Assembly: GCF_921293095.1 (NCBI RefSeq) | Contig: NC_060246.1 | Location: 138,880,198-138,944,197, forward strand | Reading direction: 5' to 3' | Origin: Ischnura elegans | Taxonomy: Eukaryota; Arthropoda; Insecta; Odonata; Coenagrionidae | DNA: 64,000 nucleotides | Part shown: one piece after another, positions 13,291 through 26,111 of the stretch | How positions within the stretch are numbered: position 1 is the first letter of the stretch | How the letters are laid out: each line of letters starts with the position of its first letter | Program-made: the position numbers and the translations under genes | The notes under the pieces: model-generated | Seen by the model: the letters and a program-made list of their open reading frames with translations, nothing else | What the model was told of the DNA's origin: nothing | Databases searched by the model: none

Positions 13291-16200
13291 TGTATGCATC
13301 ACATTGAATCCTGAGACTATGGAAGTTAAAAAACGACTCTGGATATTATTATCTAGAATAACAGAGAGAAGCCTCGCGAACGAGCGAGCAGATATTTAAA
13401 AATATGCTTTTCCTAGATTAATCTGTCGGTGGGCTTGAAAAATACGATGCAGGCCTTTTCAATGAGCCGAGAAATTTGGGATAATAGCGCTCAGCGGAGG
13501 GGACGCGAGGGCACAAAAAATACGAAAAGCAGAGCCTCAAGAATCGGGACGCGGAGTAAACCAAACAAAAGTTAAGTATTACATAAAAGATGAAATGGGT
13601 TCCGTTGAGAAGAAATGGGAGCGAATGAAATTTTTATTGACAGTCAGGAAAATTAAAAAAACTTTATTGGAAGAATGTAATTCATGATACACGTATCCAC
13701 GCTAGGTTGACAAGGAAGGTGACCGGTTTCACTTTCGCCTATTTAATTACACTGCGCATGAAACATCCTAAATGAAATTACCCCATGGAATCACCCTAAA
13801 ATAAAGAAAAACTTTGCCCATAGCTTGTTTTATGGATTTGTTATTATTGTGACTATAGAGAGTTGTTTCAAGCTTAATCTGGTGGAATTATAGCGAATTA
13901 GTAAACTTCCTGGAAAATTTCCACAAATACTTTAATTTACCTACTATGGTATTAATAATATCAATTATGATACCATAAAATTATTTGTGGTATATTGCCA
14001 GTGAGTATTAATTTACTAATATAGCTTTGACATTTGAAAGTCAAGTACAACTTCATACACACTTTTTAAAAGGATAAAATTGTTCCTTTTCATAAATTTC
14101 GTTTCATAACATGCTCATAACTTTCGTTTTAATGATACCTATAGTTAATTATTTTAAAGTAAAAGCGAAAACATCTCAGTTGACAGAAAGCTTTTCCATC
14201 TGTGGAAAATTTGTGACGCTTTCATCAACGGAAATTTAGCAGGGAGACAGAAATTTGTAAAAATGAGTAATGTCAAGTATATGACTACATGCCGTAAAAT
14301 ACTGAATGCCAATTCTGCCAGAGCAGAGGCAATTAATGAAAATGGAATTTGGATTTCATGACGATTGATGAGTATTTCAGTGGGACTCGGAGGCAATGAG
14401 GGCTAGCAAAAACTCGATGGCGCAGAAAAATAAATAATCATGGTATATTTTCCAAGGCTTATAAAACATCGGGAAGATTTAACCGGAGGCACAGAGAATG
14501 GGAGTGATAAAAATTAAGCTCCAAGTTCAAGTATTTGGGTTCAACGTTCATTATTAAATTATAGGAAATCGAATGAATCGAAGAATGCGGTGACTCGCTC
14601 CATTACAGTTGGGGGTCAAATTCGAATTTATACATGCGAGTGATAAACTGAGCGTTCCAAATATTCCGAGGTTAAACGTTAATAGCAAACGTTCCGACGA
14701 TAATATTCCTGATGCGTACACTTAAAGAAAATAGTCATTTATATCGGTTAGATTCTTCAATGAGCTGGGGAATATCCTGATATAAACCAGGCACTATCAC
14801 CGTAAACATCTGCTCCACTTGCGCTTGTAGTGTGTATGACTTTTTTCTGTCCATATGTCAATTTAGATGATCGATTGCGTCTCATAAACCACACGTAATA
14901 TTGTATTTTTGATCTACAAAGAACTCATTATCGATGTTCGATACTTAAAATACGGAATGCGGATAATTTGTGGAAGAGGTAAGGAATTATGCGTATTATT
15001 CTGTTGTACTGTATTTTTTAACTCTGAAGAAATTTCACCATTTAGTATTCATGATAAAACCGTAAAATTTATAACTTCCCATCAAAGAACAGCTACTAAA
15101 ACCGAGAAATATTTTCCGACTCATGGCTGAAGACTAAAAAGACGGACTTAATTATAGTGGCAACTTTGACTTCATGAAAGCGATGAAAACGCGACATTTC
15201 AACCAATCTGTTAAGTATATCATTCGTTTTTAGTCCTTGATCCCAAGAGAGAGGCTCCTTATATCATTTTACCCGTCGGAAATTAAGATTAGAGGAGATA
15301 ATGGTGAGAAAATGCTCCTTGTAGCCGCTAATGAGTCATTTTATTTAACTGAATTCTTAGTTTATTTCATTAGTAGGAGAAAAATGGCATCGATATTTGA
15401 AGAACTTGAAAGAAATAACTCTCTTGTTTGATTGGAATCCCTGTATTTCTTAAGAATTCTTATCGCATGTGGTACGATAAATAATTAATTTCAGCATGCC
15501 AATAAAAGAATTTTTCATTTGATAATCGCCCAAGTCACATGCTTGTGCTCATATTTTTTCCAGTTCCAAGTCATTTATTGATGAAAATTTTATTGAAATC
15601 TTATGAAACCCTTAAGCTCTAAGTCTATTTTTGCTGCTCGTCCAGTAATGGTAATCCATTTGCTATTGGTGGCATCCATTGATAACTTCGGCAGCTCCGA
15701 ACATCTGTCCAACCAATTAAAAGTTTAAGAGAGCGTCTGAAGCATCATATCATACGATCGATGACCTCTGGGTCGACCTCTGAAAAAAATCTCTCTGACT
15801 TGTAGTCTCAAAATATTTTGGAGCTATAGCGGAAGGTATTTTTTGCTAAAAAATTGAAATTTTATGTATTCCTCCAAGCTTTATGTCTCACATTCATCTT
15901 GTCTACGAATACATAATTGAATTGCACAAGGACGAATAGTTTTAGATGTTGTCAAAAATTTATTAATGTGTATTTCATGGTGTTTTATGTCTTACGGTTG
16001 GAAGATAGTTTTTCAAGATTGTTTATCGAATAGATCGCAATTAATTTTTTTGCGATGGAAGAAGCAAAGGAAAACCATGATTTAAGACGACCCATCACTT
16101 TCTTTCGAATGGTCAAATTTTGTATGCCTTCGTGACGTATTATTTGTTTAAACCTCGTGCAAACATCTTGAAATTTCCAGGGTACATAAAGAAGATCTTT

Positions 16201-18247
16201 TTCAATATTTGCCTATTTCAGTTAAATAAGAAAGTTTCAAAACTGAGGAAATGCCGATGTTGAGGTAAAATTTTCAATTTACAATGAAATGAACAATAAT
16301 TGAAAATACTGAAAACAGTCTATCTACTATATGGAGAAGATAAGTTAAGTTTTAAATAGGTTATACGTGATGACAAAAATATTAGTCGAGTGGGAATAAA
16401 GCGCCCTCTAAACATTTATCATAAAAACGGCACGCCAGATGAAGCGTATGAAGGTAGCGGTACGAACGGAGTAGAACCTAAGCGGCGTGGGATGGCCACA
16501 AAAAAGTGTCTGTGCAGACAGATTCCATTCCCTTGATGCATTAGATAAGCTTTAAGATCATTCCGTAACAGTTGTCCTCGGTTAAAAAACAAGCCCAACT
16601 ACACACTGGCGCACGCTTTGAGTCTCAATCCGCGACCGAGGAAACCCAGTCATTACGTGAATGAGAGGTGTGCCCACGCGAAATACTGGCCTATTTGGAA
16701 GAGTCGTCAGCAGACGAGGTCCCACCCGAGTCATTGCATTGCAAGCACTGGTTGGCTCGCCTCCCCGGCCCATTAGTGGATTGCGCTCTCTAAGTAGCCA
16801 CATAGTGGATGTGATTAGGGCAGGACGGCTGTGGGAAGAGCAGAAGGCCCATAGTCGTCATCCAAAAAATTCACTCCAGAATCTTGAGAGGCGAGTTGTT
16901 CAAATAGGTTCCAAAAAAAGGAAATGGATTCATTCTCAGAGAGACTGAAATGTAACTAGTAAATTTTGACCGACAGTCATTATGTGAAGGCAGTCGGCGA
17001 CCTCGGCATTTGATAATTTTATAACTTTTCATTAAAATTTCATTTACTTTTTGTATTCCATAAAAAATAGGGAATTGGATACCGGTAACAATTGCAATTT
17101 TGGATCTTCGCGGATATAATTGTTAATTTTTTGTTTCTTATGTAGGGAAGGATAGAACTGCAGCTGTTCCTTGCAATTGACCGTACTATTTATAAAATTA
17201 ACCATTATTGTCTAACTATCTTGCTTTACGAATTTATCTGAGTCTTCTAATTTTCGAACTCTCCGTCGATAGTTTCGAAGTTCTTGAGCCGTTGTCCCCA
17301 GTATACTCTTAGCCAGCAATTTTTTGGATGCTATGCTTGCTTACGTTATCTTCCGCTTAAAGTTCGACGATTCTGTCTAAAAAACTGTCTTCAAATTAAT
17401 GCTGAGAATTCAGCCGTTAAATACATTCATCAAATTGAGTGACAACTAACACGGTCGCTTACTATATTTCCGTAGTGATGAAACAGCTGTCGTTAAAAAG
17501 AGTTTTAAAGCCATTTAAATTCATAATATTTTCAAAAATAATGATAGTTCGTTCGAGAAAGTTCATGAACTTAGACTACACAAAAAAACATTTTAATCGA
17601 TTGATTTTTTTAACAGCTAGCTGCAACTATTCAAAAGAGTTGCTGATGAATATCGAGGAGGTAAGACTCATCTTTGTTTTTCATAATGGGGTTTTAAGTC
17701 GATTTCAAATTATTAAATGGTTTTCCCCAATCTATACACCTCAATAAAGAACAGTAATGTGTCAAATTCAGTCCAGATTGGTTCACAAACGGAAATAGAA
17801 AGTTAGATCTCGAAATGAAAGCGATTGGGGATAACTCATAATTCCAACTTTTGTGAAAAATTATATTCATACGCAGTTAGTTACATAAATATAGCACTCG
17901 CTATTAAGAAGAGGGTTCTATTTTTACCCAGTTGGCAGTCGTTTCTAAATTAATATCGGAAAATGAATCCAAACGCTATTGTATACCTCCTCCATAATAT
18001 ATTTTACTATAGGTTCTTCATAATTTCCTACAATGATAAGATTTTTTCTGGCGATATGAGAATACGTAAAGTTACTGGTAACATACCAAAGATTAATTGA
18101 ATAATCTACAGCCTACCTACCTTTAACAGCCGGTGTCTGAAACTATCCCCCGTCTAAGGAATACTACTGCAAATAAAAATGCAAACCTGTATTCGCATCT
18201 AAACCTCATTGACGGCAGAAAATCCCTTAAGTAAAATATCGATTCTT

Positions 18248-18430
18248 TGTAGGCGGATCTAGGGGGGGGGGGGGCGGGGGCACGTGCCCCCCTCTTAAAA
18301 ATATGCAAGATTTTTAATACGTTCATTGCGTTCGTTTTGTATTACGAGGTATCCTTGTGCCCCCCCAGAACAAAATCCTGGATACGACCTTGCTTGTGCC
18401 CCCCAGAAAGAAATCCTGGATCCGCCCCTG
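18248..18430 (-). mobile_element. hAT MITE of the CAGGGGCGGATCC family, inverted copy
   Basis: Reverse-orientation copy: CCTGGATCCGCCCCTG at the right end, TGTAGGCGGATCTAGG at the left, and the core ATTACGAGGTATCCTTGTGC between. It carries the doubled-left-end arrangement. The flanks show no convincing duplication. Confidence 0.82.
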
Positions 18431-18638
18431 GCTTGCGTACTACTGTATACTTGTTTTAAGGGTGTTTACCGCTAGAGGATTGTTCTCAATGGTTCATACC
18501 AACGAAATCTCCTCTTTCAGGTTGGGCCTGTGATCCATGTCATTTAAATTACTACATTAAATATAACTACTCAAACATATTCGATCGGAAAATCAGCTGG
18601 ATTGCAGGTGATTCCAACAACTTAACAACAGGAAAATA

Positions 18639-18676
18639 CCATAGACCTTGAATATAGCTATATTCAAGGTCTATGG
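18639..18676. repeat. Perfect 38-bp palindrome between 9-bp direct repeats
   Basis: CCATAGACCTTGAATATAG is followed directly by its exact reverse complement. The 9-mer GGAAAATAC occurs on both sides (18631-18639 and 18675-18683). Confidence 0.9.
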
Positions 18677-21600
18677 AAAATACTGATTCCCAATAAGTGG
18701 GGAAAATAAAGGAGAGGCATAATGCCTTTTAAAATTGCATGTCAATTGTAAGAGAGGTGTTATTTGTAATGTGATCGGTGTGAAATTATTAATTATAACA
18801 GGTTTAATTTGTTAGTAAGGAAATTTATTGTCAGTAAGATGTAACATACTGATAAAAGAATTTTAAAATTTTATATAATGAAATTTATTGTATTGTAATA
18901 TATTTAGGTATCAATGTTGCTGAAGTTGAGCCGACTGAAAATGAGAATACAGTTACATATTAATTCCGATGCATCATTTTAAACCCCTCAAAACTTAAGG
19001 CCATAAAATCTCACAACCTACAACATAATGATTTATCCACCATTCACTTTGATAAGAAATGGGGAACGAATGCAGAAATTTTATTTTGAAGTGTTTCACC
19101 AGCCACGAGCACTGTAAAAAAGCTCCTAAGTATATACAGATACACATCCAGGGCGTTCAAAAGAATGCGCCAGAAATTATAGCGAATAGTGAACCTCAAA
19201 AAACGGCGAATGTCATGACGTTGTACAAGAAATAGCGATAATATCACTATAGTTAGATTTATTCGTCATAGAGAAATTAAATCCTCATTGTCCTCTTGAA
19301 CCACACAAAATTTCGTTTCGGGTCGACGCGTCAACGTCGTAAATGTTAAAGTTTTTCACATATCATCAAATAAAGCACGGGTGATATTATTTTATAATCG
19401 AAGTTTAGTAAACATATCAAGGTGGCGCAAAAAGCACTGAAAATATGTCTCCGCAAATCGAACATATAATTTGAATTAGTAGGATATCTTTTTCGACTGC
19501 AGACACTTAACGCGGCGGCATACGAATAGTTGAATTTCCCCGCGAGTTAATTACTTCGCCCTCTCTTCGTGCATATCTTACGTAAGGACAACGATGACCT
19601 TCCCTCCTATTTGCGAGACAAGTAAGCAAATTAGTAGTCCCTCCTTCCCATAAGTTCTTTAAGTAGCAACTGAACCTTCCGTTACGTCATTGCTCATTCA
19701 CCATGGAGATAAATTATTCCTTCTATTTATGCGCACTATAGAGAAGAAGAAATATTTTAAGAGCTTCATTGCCATTTTATTACACATATTCCTTTCCCCT
19801 AGTAATTTCATATTATACAATTTCATTATTACTTCAATGGTCTACTATTTTAAAAAAAATATTTGGAATTACTTCCTCAATGATGAGAAAGACAAATCTA
19901 CGGAAAATGTTTTGCCTCCGTGCCACACCTCCGATTCGTATTCATATCTAAATATAGCAATTATATACCAGTATTCTATTGACCAATATGCTAGAGAAAC
20001 TACGGTTGTTAGCTTGAACTCGTAAACTGGTTAAAATCGAACGGGATTTTTTTCTAGATGGAATTTGCCCTTTGCGAGGAAGTATCAAACCATATCAGTA
20101 GCTTTCTAAAAAAAATCTTTGAATCCATTGACCTTGACGTTTGACAATTTTTGGAAGTTGGAATTGAAAGTGGACGGGGGCAGGGGAAGAAGAGTCGAAT
20201 TTTTTGACAGCGAAACCAATTGTGCGTATCTCATGGATGTTGTCCTTGTCCTTATCAAGTAAAATCACGCTTCACGCTAAATTATGGTCATAATCGCTCA
20301 AATGTATAGGCTGGTGATCAGACACAGCTGATTGATCTTTGCATGCTTGCTGACGTCATTTGGCTTTCCAAATCCAAATTTAAACTAAATTACTATTGTT
20401 TTTATATACTCATTTGAAAAAAACCGTCTAAAACGCAGAAAATTCTCAATTAAAGAGAAGCTAGTCATACCGTCTCATCGGTGGATTTTGGGAGTAAAAT
20501 AGAAAAAAATATCAAATCGCAGGGTTACAACTTAGGATGTCAACTTGCTTCCTAATAATGGTTTGAGGGCATCAATTTTCAGAATTTTCGAGTAATAATG
20601 GTGATACCTAGTCGATGTTTAAAGAAAATCAAGCAATAAGTTCTCTTTTACTTGTTTTCTGTTGATGCTCTATGAGAATGAAAGGTACTTGTTAGGGAAT
20701 CAATATCATCTTAATTTAAGTTAAATTAAGTTTTATGCGACTGAGTACCGGTTCTAAGTAATTATAGTAAAATTTCCCATTACAAATTTAATGAAAGAAA
20801 AATGGGGGTCTATTCATTAAAAATAGCCATGTAAAATTTTCAGAGAATACCTGTTTCCCAATGCGTACTTATAGGCCCTGTTTATTTCTCTTTGGTATCC
20901 TTTTTCGGATTATTAAACGCAAATATTCTCAAGAGCTTAGCATCAATCCCTATTTAAATCCATATCGAATTTATTTTTGAGTCCTAGAATTATACTTCGA
21001 AAAATCGTCTAAAAAGCTTTTAAAACATATATCCATATCCTTGGCGTAAATTATTGATAATGTAGACATTTTTGGAAGGGTTCTTACATCTAACTCTCAT
21101 CTATAGTAACTTTAATTTGTTTTTCACCAATGGTCAAAACATGTTCTTCTGAAACTGTTATCTTTCCCTTCTACACTCTTTCCTCGTGTTAATGTTTACA
21201 TTAATACATCATATGTTCCCTTTTATTTGAACATATGAATACTTTCAACCTAGATTAATCAACTTGGTGATTTTAATACGTAAAAAGCGACGGTATATTT
21301 TATCTATCTTCTCCTCCAACGCATAACACATTTGTAATATTAGCCATGCGTCTTTCGTCCGCTTTAGTCTCGTTAGATAAAAATGGTTTGCGCTCCTCTC
21401 TACCCCTTGCAGAAATTAAATAGAAAATCGAAAAATATTCATGCAAATGGAAGCATTGCTGTTGGCTAATGAATTATTTTTCAAAGTTCCATTTCCGTAA
21501 AAAATTCCATCATTCTATAATTTATACTCCATTTAAGCATTCCTTCCGATCACTCATTCAGTGATTCACCTCGAAGTTTGGCTAGCATAGATGAGGGTAA

Positions 21601-22679
21601 AACTGCTCATAAATAAGTCACAGGCGTGTGAATTTTTCGTATTATGGGTAGAGAGCGTATTAGCTACTTTCCGTGGTCAACTCGCACTTCGAATTACTTG
21701 CCAACCGAGTGTAAAATATTATTTAATTTTTAATTAAATTTTTTTTAAATAGCAAAAATAATGGGAAATATAAATTATTTAATCGAATTTATTCGAAATA
21801 CTCAGCTATCCATATAAAATAATCGGCTGTCGCATCTGGTTTTGGGAGTCAGGGCGATAATTCTTCCGTCATCTATTTACTACCAGAAATGGAAAAATAG
21901 CTAAAATATTTTCTTTTCTTTGCACCTTAGGCATCATCACTTTTCACGAAATTTGAGTCTACTTGCATTATAACGCTAATGTCTGCATGAAAATAATAGG
22001 AATAATTGTACTTCGTGAATGTTTCGAATCAAGACGTTTGAGACTCATATCGAAATACATTCATCGGGGCCAAAGGTTGATATGATAGTCAAATACGTTC
22101 AGGGACGCATGATCGATACATATTAAATTATTATCTTCTTTTCCATTTTTCAGTTTCTGCCATTGCCTTTACAATATCATTTTCTGGATTAACAGTTATT
22201 CTAATTTCTTTTCGCATATCCTACTAAGAAAGACTCTCCGTCAATTAGCGCCAAATTTCCTCAGTAATTAATTATATCTTATTCAGAGATTTCTCAGGGT
22301 TTCTACTCTATTATTTTAGACTACTTAGCATGTGGATAAAATATACTCTTATTATCTCTTTCTATCTTTCAGTTCAGGTTTGTAACTCTAGGCTTAAAGG
22401 TGCATGAGGCCCAAAACATTATGGTGGATTCCCTTACAAAACCACTGTTTCCCACCCTTACCAGGATAAAGAATCTTACTCAGGACTAAATTTGTATAGT
22501 TTTTCCCACAGATGACCTCGTTTTTTAATTAATTTTGAATTTTATTACTTATTTATAACGATAAAGTTCCAATACGAAGATAAATTCTAAAAACAGGGAG
22601 AAATATATAGATTTAGTGAGAATTTCTCTAAAAGGTTTTATAATTCTCTTCCAAAATTTGTGATTCCACTAAAATTTTA

Positions 22680-23990
22680 TCTCTTCGTGGTGCGGCTTGC
22701 GTCATTCATATCCCCTGCGGTATTCTGTCTTGGTTCGCGGCAAAGGAAAAGGATCACCCCCTTATTTCATCCGTCGCGGCCGGTGATGGGTACTCACGGG
22801 GTGGCTGTCCACCTGGAGCTGCCCCTTCAACTCCCGCTTGCACTGGGTCCTCGTACTCCTCGTAATACTCTCCATACTCATAATCCGTGTATCCGGGGGA
22901 GTCACCCTCCGCCTGTCGCTTGTTGTGGAGCCTCTGCTGCGCCGCCTTGCCCTGGGGGACCCTCGGCCGAGCCGCTTCCAGCAGCCCCGGGCTGAGCACC
23001 AAGAGGGCAAGAAGCACAAATCGGGCGCTGCCCATCGCTTCCCACAGCCTCCTCCCTGCCTTCCGATATCCCTCGCGTCTTCTGCCCCGGGCGCGGGCCC
23101 AACCTCCGGACGGAGCCGCAGGCGGGGAGGGGGCAGCGGGGAAGGGCGCTCGTTCGGAGAGAGTGGCGGAGTGCCGAAGAGTGTGCAGCAAGTGGAGGAA
23201 GGAATGAATAAGGAGCAGGACGAGAATGAGAAGAAGAAATAGGGATGGGAAGAAGAAGAGAGAGAGAGAGTGTGGGGGTCAATGGGAGTGAGGGGGGAGT
23301 CTTCAGTTAAGGCCTAAGGGGTTGGTTTTGATCATACGGGGCAGGGAAGAGGGGGAGAAAGGAGACACATCGTCCATGAGCCTTGTGTGTTGGGGGGGAG
23401 GAGGTCATTCCTTCTGATGCGTGGGACCTATCTCTGGTGGTGATGCGGTCCACGCCGCACGCCCGCGAGGGGTGTGTGACCGTGGTGTTTTTTGTGGTGT
23501 GGGGAGGTATTCGGCAGCCGGGGAGGGCGGGGTCCAGCAGGCGGCTGCCGGGGAGTGGAAAAACAGAGGCGGAGGCGTCTCTGGAGAAGGCATTTCCTCG
23601 GCAGGGCAGTCAACTCTCCGGAGGGCGGGGGAGGGGGAAGGGGGGGCCGCGAGCGGCTGACCCCGCTCCTTGATGCGACGCGGGAGTGGGTGGGTTGGAT
23701 GTGGGAGGGCGACCGCGGGCGGGAGCGGGAGGGGTGCGAACTGGGAAGCAAGGGTTTGCGTCCATCCGATGGGGGAGGGGGGGCATGGAGATGGACTCCC
23801 CTTCCCTCTGTCCCCACCAGCATATTCGCCGCCGGCTACCAAACGTGGCATTTGTCCTCGATGGAACAGTCGGCAGTCTCCACCTCTTTAACCCCCCTTT
23901 TGACCCCTCCCCCCACCCTTGACGCCTCCGGCTCTCAGCTCTCTCGCTTCTGCCTCTCCATAATCCAAATATAACTCAAAACACGCTGAT
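22680..23990. promoter_or_regulatory. CpG island: promoter and 5' region of the minus-strand secreted-protein gene
   Basis: About 1.3 kb of strikingly GC- and CpG-rich DNA in an otherwise AT-rich window. It covers the first coding exon and roughly 0.9 kb upstream of the ATG on the minus strand. Overlapping open frames in all six phases here are a composition effect and not genes. It contains a GA-rich stretch at about 23220-23280. No TATA box was pinned down. A CpG-rich promoter for the minus-strand gene is the simplest reading. Confidence 0.6.
22798..23035 (-). CDS. Unidentified secreted protein, first coding exon (signal peptide, Tyr/Glu-rich)
   Basis: The proposed start ATG is at 23035-23033 (context GAAGCGATGG, favourable for initiation). 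It gives MGSARFVLLALLVLSPGLLEA, a textbook signal peptide: short basic start, long Leu/Val core and small residues before the cut. The mature part begins RPRVPQGKAAQQRLHNKRQ, with a dibasic KR that could be processed. A tyrosine- and glutamate-rich stretch follows, TDYEYGEYYEEYEDP, resembling tyrosine-sulfation sites of extracellular proteins. The exon ends at a strong GTGAGT donor after 79 codons plus one base (phase 1). The same frame stays open upstream to an ATG at 23191, but that longer start would bury the signal peptide, so I prefer 23035. It lies inside a CpG island, as expected for a first exon. I do not recognise the family; an extracellular-matrix or sulfated secreted protein is an inference. 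Confidence 0.6.
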
Positions 23991-24280
23991 TCGTATTAAT
24001 AAAAAGGACTCCTAAGAGAATTGGCCCGAGAATGCCGAGGCGGCAAGTCGGAGCGCTCGAAAATAAGCCCAAAAGGTATTATTGACCATCCCGAGATGAA
24101 AGGCGATCAGGATATACGAACGAGGGAACAAGCCGCGGAAGTCTTCCCCTGTTGTGTGTTAGAACGCAGATAACAGATCAGAGAATGCAATCACAATTTG
24201 GAGAAACTTGAATGTTATTGGCAGCTGCCGGATGAAAGTTATCTGAAAGGGTTGTATGGACTTAGCACTTCCCGCATTTT

Positions 24281-25779
24281 ATGCCCCAGAAATGGATATT
24301 TTTTGTTCATGTTCAAGTTATTGATCAAAGCACAGCATATGTGTTGACATTTCTGCAGCAGGGCGTGTTTCCTGATAAACTAAAATGCGCACTTATTGTA
24401 CCAATTTTTAAAAATGGAGATCGAAAGGATATTAAGCAGTATCGTCCTATTTCTCTTCTTCCGGTTTTTTCTAAAATTCTGGAAAAAATAGTTAAATCTA
24501 GGTTATTAAGTTTTTTACAAAAAAATAATTATTTCAGTAAAGCGCAATTCGGTTTTCTGAAAAGCAAATCTACTGACGACGCCCTATTGGAATTCTGCTC
24601 TGATCTATATAAGAGCTTAAACAGAAATAATAAGACTGGTGGTTTATTCATTGATATAACAAAAGCCTTTGACTCTGTTAATCACGAGATATTGCTATCA
24701 AGATTGTCGGAGGCTGGAATTAGAGGTGTTGCAAACGATTGGTTCAAGAGTTACCTGTTGGGAAGGTCGCAAAGGGTAATAATTAACGATTGTACTAGTG
24801 AGGAGGTGTCCTTCACATGTGGTGTTCCTCAAGGTTCCGTCTTGGGACCAATTTTGTTTTTAATTTATGTCAATAATTTTTGCAACGGGGCATTTCATGG
24901 AAAACTTACTTCTTTTGCCGATGACACGGCATTATGTTATTCGTCATTTAATGTCTCCGATGTTGTATCACAAATGCAAAATGATTTGAATAGAATTAAT
25001 GATTGGTTCTTGCGTAATAATTTTGTTCTGAGTGTAAAATCAAAGTTTATGTTGTTTGGCTTGAAAAGTATACTGGTGCCATCAGATGACGTTTTCTATA
25101 GATGTTCTCATTGCTTGACTTCAAAAGGTAGAGCTTGTAGAAATTGCATAAAAATTGATCATGTAAATCATATAAAGTACCTCGGTTTAATATTAGATAA
25201 CCATTGTAACTGGAAAATGCACATTAACAAATTGAAATCTGAGCTGATTATTTCCTTGAGAAAATTTTATCTTCTCACGTATAAATGCCCAGTATCCGTT
25301 TTGAGGACGGTGTATTTTGCTCTGGTAAATTCAAGAATTCAATATGGAATATCTTGTTGGGGAGGCACATATCACTCTAATGTTAAACCAATTAAAATTA
25401 TTCAAAATAAATTCCTAAGGGTGATCTTAAGAACCTCCAGGAATGAATCATCCTTCCCACTGTATGTAAGGTTAAAAATCCTCCCAGTTAGACATTTGGT
25501 TGTATATAAAACATTAAGAATTTTTTACAATCGTGGTGGACATAAAAATAAACCTTGTCCCTGCACAAAAACTTTAAGATTCCACGAAATTACTTGTATT
25601 CCTAAACCAAAGTTGAAGCCTATAAAAATTTCTTTAATTATTTTGCACCAAAATTGTATGTAATAAATCTTTGGCAAAAATTACAAGGTTGTAATAGCGA
25701 ATCTGAATTTGTAAAAAAACTGAGAGACTGGTTGTTTAGTCATAAAAATATTGAATTTTTATTTGAGACAGTTAAATAA
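24281..25779 (+). pseudogene. Non-LTR retrotransposon reverse transcriptase (CR1/L2/jockey-like), 5' truncated, one frameshift
   Basis: Reverse transcriptase of a LINE. In the 460-residue main frame, the visible motifs are YRPISLL (54-60), the motif A region FIDITKAFDSVNHEIL (123-138, catalytic Asp 125), GVPQGSVLGP (181-190) and the catalytic FADD box (212-215), followed by thumb and C-terminal segments. The endonuclease domain is missing: the frame starts just before the FPDKLK segment ahead of the fingers, so the copy is 5' truncated, as is usual for target-primed insertion. The nominal stop at 25661-25663 is premature. Near 25630-25640 the frame shifts and homology continues as FNYFAPKLYVINLWQKLQG through FLFETVK to a TAA at 25777-25779. 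One indel therefore separates this copy from an intact C-terminus, which implies fairly recent insertion. The subfamily (CR1, L2 or Daphne) cannot be settled by eye. Confidence 0.93.
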
Positions 25780-26111
25780 TCTGTTCTTTTAATTGCTTAA
25801 ACTTATTTTGTTACTAAATTCATTATAATTTCATTTCATTTTAATTTTCCTACTACTGTATTCTAATCGTATTTTGTATGTTTTCAAGATTGTTTACATG
25901 CACATGGACAAATGTTTTTATGAAGGACTCATAGAAGAGCCACTTTTGTTTAAAGGTTATTATAAAATGCACTGCCGAGCATTGCCTTATTTCTATGTAA
26001 TGGCAACCCCTAATCAAGACTTATCTTAAGGGGTGTCTAATTTCACTGTTAATGTATGCATATGTTGTAATATTTTGGGGCAGTGAAATAAATATCTTTA
26101 TCTTTATCTTA
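24281..26111 (+). mobile_element. 5'-truncated LINE copy with (ATCTTT)n tail
   Basis: Extent of the LINE: reverse-transcriptase region, about 310 bp of 3' UTR, then AATAAATATCTTTATCTTT, a short hexamer microsatellite ending near 26111. A microsatellite tail in place of poly(A) is typical of CR1/L2-clade elements. The 5' junction lies near 24281-24340 and cannot be placed exactly. No target duplication was identified. Confidence 0.8.

Larger units (their letters stand above)
5458..22797 (-). other. Inferred 17.3-kb first intron of the secreted-protein gene
   Basis: Bounded by the GTGAGT donor at 22797-22792 and the CACAG acceptor before 5457, in matching phase. It holds at least five hAT MITEs (6336, 7525, 8124, 10845, 18248) and the palindrome at 18639. 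The stretches 8385-10194, 11216-18247 and 18684-22679 show no gene or element that I can support. Other exons could be hidden here. Confidence 0.4.

Noticed and set aside
22660-23974. Many overlapping open frames on both strands
   Set aside because: They result from the GC-rich CpG island, where stop codons are rare. Only the minus-strand frame has a signal peptide and a strong donor site.
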